A DNA stretch of 8,383 bases from DASSKW01 sp035690065 (GTDB lineage: Bacteria > Pseudomonadota > Gammaproteobacteria > Natronospirales > REEB76): assembly GCA_035690065.1 (NCBI GenBank), contig DASSKW010000005.1, positions 1 through 8,383 of the forward strand. Reading direction: 5' to 3'. Within the stretch, counting starts at the first letter, position 1. Every line of letters begins with the position of its first letter. Below are positions 7,177 through 8,383 of this stretch, piece after piece. The notes beneath the pieces are model-generated. The model did not search any database, was not told the DNA's origin, and saw nothing but the letters and a program-made list of their open reading frames with translations. Made by a program: the position numbers and the translations under genes.

Positions 7177-7232
7177 GCGCAACATACGGGAAATCAAGAT
7201 AAAGATGCTTAAAATACCGGGATATTCAGGTG

Positions 7233-8174
7233 TCAGGTGTGTAGAAACGCCTCGACTACACCGTTCCATGCCAGCGCCAGATTACGGCGGTTATACCCGC
7301 CGCCGCCCATGCCTACGATGCGACCCGCGCAATATTCTTCCGCCAGTTCGCACAGCCGGGTAGCCGCTTTTGCATGTGCCGCGGGCGTATAGCGCAGATG
7401 GGTGATGGGGTCGCCGGCGATACTGTCGGCGCCGCACTGGAACAGGATGAACTCAGGCTGGTATTCGGCAAGATGCTGCTCGACACGCTGCCAGGCCGGC
7501 GCGAATTCCACATCGCTGGCGCCCGGCGGCATCGGGATATTGAGCTTGCTGCCCACCGCGTCACCCTTGCCGGTCTCATCCGCAGCGCCGGTGCCGGGAT
7601 ACAGGAAGCGGCCGTCTTCATGCAGATCGGCAAAGATCAGTGCGGGGTCGGATTCATAGGCATACATCACGCCATCGCCGTGATGCGCATCGATGTCCAC
7701 ATAGGCGATACGTTTCAGGCCGTGTTCGCGACGCAGATATTCCACCGCGACGCCGATGTCGTTGAGCACACAGAACCCGGCCGCATGCCCGCGGCCCGCA
7801 TGATGCAATCCTGCGATGGGCACGAACGCACGCTGCCAGTCCTGCTGCATGACCCCGGCGACCGCATTCAGGGTCGCGCCGACCACCTGCCTGGCCGCAT
7901 CCAGGATACCGGGCAAGGCCGGCGTGTCGCCGCTATCCAGATAACCCACCCCTTCGCGGCAGCGGCGGGCCAGAAAATCCAGGTATTCGCGGGGATGGAA
8001 CCTAAGCAATTCCGCCTCGGTGGGATAGCGCGCCGGGATCGGCAACACCCGCCGATCCAGACCGCGCGCGCAGGTCTCCTGCCAGAAAGCATCGAAGCGG
8101 TCCGGACCGAACGGGTGGTCGTCCCCGAACCCATACCGGGACTGGGCAGGATCGTGACAGACGGCAACCTGCAT
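7233..8174 (-). CDS. Class I-like histone deacetylase family (AcuC-type) zinc hydrolase
   Basis: This 313-residue protein belongs to the arginase/deacetylase-fold zinc amidohydrolases, which include bacterial AcuC, histone deacetylase-like proteins and acetylpolyamine hydrolases. The active site looks complete. The tandem catalytic histidines are in IAGLHHAGRGHAAGFCVLND (His124, His125). The zinc ligands are Asp162 and His164 (YVDIDAHHGDG) and Asp250 (QCGADSIAGDP). The transition-state Tyr294 is in GGGGYNRRN. The segment LYPGTGAADETGKG is also typical of the family. A GAGG ribosome-binding site lies 8 bases before the ATG. The gene is upstream of glyA on the same strand. The substrate cannot be read from sequence: deacetylation of acetyl-lysine proteins (for example acetyl-CoA synthetase, as for AcuC) or of small amides are both possible. 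No acuA or acs gene is in the window. Confidence 0.93.
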   Translation of the reverse strand: MQVAVCHDPAQSRYGFGDDHPFGPDRFDAFWQETCARGLDRRVLPIPARYPTEAELLRFHPREYLDFLARRCREGVGYLDSGDTPALPGILDAARQVVGATLNAVAGVMQQDWQRAFVPIAGLHHAGRGHAAGFCVLNDIGVAVEYLRREHGLKRIAYVDIDAHHGDGVMYAYESDPALIFADLHEDGRFLYPGTGAADETGKGDAVGSKLNIPMPPGASDVEFAPAWQRVEQHLAEYQPEFILFQCGADSIAGDPITHLRYTPAAHAKAATRLCELAEEYCAGRIVGMGGGGYNRRNLALAWNGVVEAFLHT

Positions 8175-8203
8175 ACCTGGTTCCTCAACATTAGCCCGGT
8201 GAT

Positions 8204-8209
8204 ATTATG
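8204..8209 (-). promoter_or_regulatory. Weak candidate -10 element upstream of the deacetylase gene
   Basis: CATAAT on the minus strand matches the -10 consensus at five of six bases, 29 bases before the deacetylase ATG. No recognisable -35 stands 16-18 bases upstream. The same bases read TATTAT on the plus strand (8203-8208), so the site could serve either direction. This is the best promoter-like sequence in the 209-base gene-free stretch to the right window edge. Confidence 0.2.
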
Positions 8210-8223
8210 CCCGCATGCGCCTG

Positions 8224-8248
8224 GTGGGCTCTTGAAAAAACAGCCCAC
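8224..8248. repeat. Inverted repeat 1 (7-bp stem, 11-base loop)
   Basis: GTGGGCT at 8224-8230 pairs perfectly with AGCCCAC at 8242-8248. The loop contains a run of six A on the plus strand (six U on the minus strand). Because the U-run is inside the loop rather than after the stem, it is not a standard intrinsic terminator on either strand. Confidence 0.6.
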
Positions 8249-8252
8249 TATT

Positions 8253-8272
8253 GCGGTGCAGGGATGCACCGC
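8253..8272. repeat. Inverted repeat 2 (8-bp GC-rich stem, GGGA loop)
   Basis: GCGGTGCA at 8253-8260 pairs perfectly with TGCACCGC at 8265-8272 around a 4-base loop. In plus-strand RNA the loop is GGGA, which fits the stable GNRA tetraloop class; in minus-strand RNA it is UCCC. No T-run follows on either strand. Confidence 0.7.
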
Positions 8273-8305
8273 CATTTATCAATCAATTCAAGTAATTGAT
8301 AAATG
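8273..8305. repeat. Inverted repeat 3 (11-bp AT-rich stem)
   Basis: CATTTATCAAT at 8273-8283 pairs perfectly with ATTGATAAATG at 8295-8305 around an 11-base loop. It starts on the very next base after inverted repeat 2, so the two stems would stack end to end. The composition is strikingly AT-rich compared with the adjoining stems. Confidence 0.7.
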
Positions 8306-8311
8306 GAGAAG

Positions 8312-8332
8312 ACCGGAAATCGAATTTTCGGT
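8312..8332 (+). repeat. Inverted repeat 4 (8-bp stem with one G-U pair)
   Basis: ACCGGAAA at 8312-8319 pairs with TTTTCGGT at 8325-8332 around the loop TCGAA. The 8316-8328 pair is G-U in plus-strand RNA but would be a C-A mismatch in minus-strand RNA. This weakly favours a plus-strand transcript as the structured one. Confidence 0.5.
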
Positions 8333-8356
8333 TTTCGAGTTGGAAAAGTACCATGG

Positions 8357-8377
8357 GTTCGATGCACCGCATCGAAC
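8357..8377. repeat. Inverted repeat 5 (9-bp stem, 3-base loop)
   Basis: GTTCGATGC at 8357-8365 pairs perfectly with GCATCGAAC at 8369-8377 around the loop ACC. The 10-mer GATGCACCGC that spans its loop (8361-8370) also occurs exactly at 8263-8272 in inverted repeat 2. It ends 6 bases before the window edge, so the element may continue. Confidence 0.7.
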
Positions 8378-8383
8378 GGACAG

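Noticed and set aside
7111..7232. Glycine riboswitch or terminator in the deacetylase-glyA gap.
   Set aside because: No conserved riboswitch core is recognisable and the short GC inverted segments (3-4 bp) lack a following T-run.
8224..8248. Intrinsic terminator.
   Set aside because: The stem is good but the A6/U6 run lies in the loop, not downstream of the stem, on both strands.
8224..8377. CRISPR array or integron attC site.
   Set aside because: There are no regularly spaced identical repeats, and no attC-type core sites or integrase are visible.
8199..8383. Plus-strand open frame through the hairpin region, about 50 codons from TTG at 8232 to the window edge.
   Set aside because: The predicted peptide resembles nothing I recognise, there is no convincing start or ribosome-binding site, and the dense perfect palindromes are a better explanation than coding constraint. 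The frame may continue past the edge, so it is not fully excluded.

Overview
The window is a compact, moderately GC-rich stretch of bacterial chromosome. All ten recognised genes lie on the minus strand, so transcription runs from high to low coordinates. Gene content and order (glyA, nrdR, ribD, ribE, ribBA, ribH, nusB, thiL, pgpA) are those of a conserved housekeeping cluster typical of Gammaproteobacteria. Protein sequences such as GlyA, RibD and ThiL look most like gammaproteobacterial versions. I cannot name the genus; a free-living environmental gammaproteobacterium is the best guess.

Layout in transcription order. Positions 8383-8175 are gene-free and hold an unusual run of consecutive inverted repeats. 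Positions 8174-7233 encode a class I-like (AcuC-type) zinc deacetylase with a complete active site. After a 122-base gap containing a candidate promoter come glyA (serine hydroxymethyltransferase), nrdR (repressor of ribonucleotide reductase genes), ribD, ribE, ribBA and ribH (riboflavin pathway), nusB (antitermination factor), thiL (thiamine-monophosphate kinase) and pgpA (phosphatidylglycerophosphatase A, cut by the left window edge). Gaps inside this run are 7-71 bases, and ribH and nusB overlap by 4 bases, so the nine genes are probably one operon or a few overlapping transcripts.

The four rib genes supply the deaminase/reductase, DHBP synthase, lumazine synthase and riboflavin synthase steps. 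The first step, GTP cyclohydrolase II, is not convincingly encoded here. The C-terminal RibA-like half of RibBA has lost the zinc cysteines and the central catalytic segment, so it matches the RibBX-type variant, and a separate ribA is expected elsewhere. No FMN riboswitch fits in any gap. GlyA (one-carbon units), NrdR (dNTP supply), ThiL (thiamine diphosphate) and the rib enzymes (flavins) make this a cofactor and nucleotide growth cluster, with NusB and PgpA carried as conserved neighbours.

The most unusual part is 8224-8383: at least five successive stem-loops, three with perfect arms of 8-11 bp, and a 10-base direct repeat. A GNRA-type loop and a G-U pair that exists only in plus-strand RNA hint at a structured plus-strand transcript or a palindromic repeat element running off the right edge. 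Its identity is unknown.
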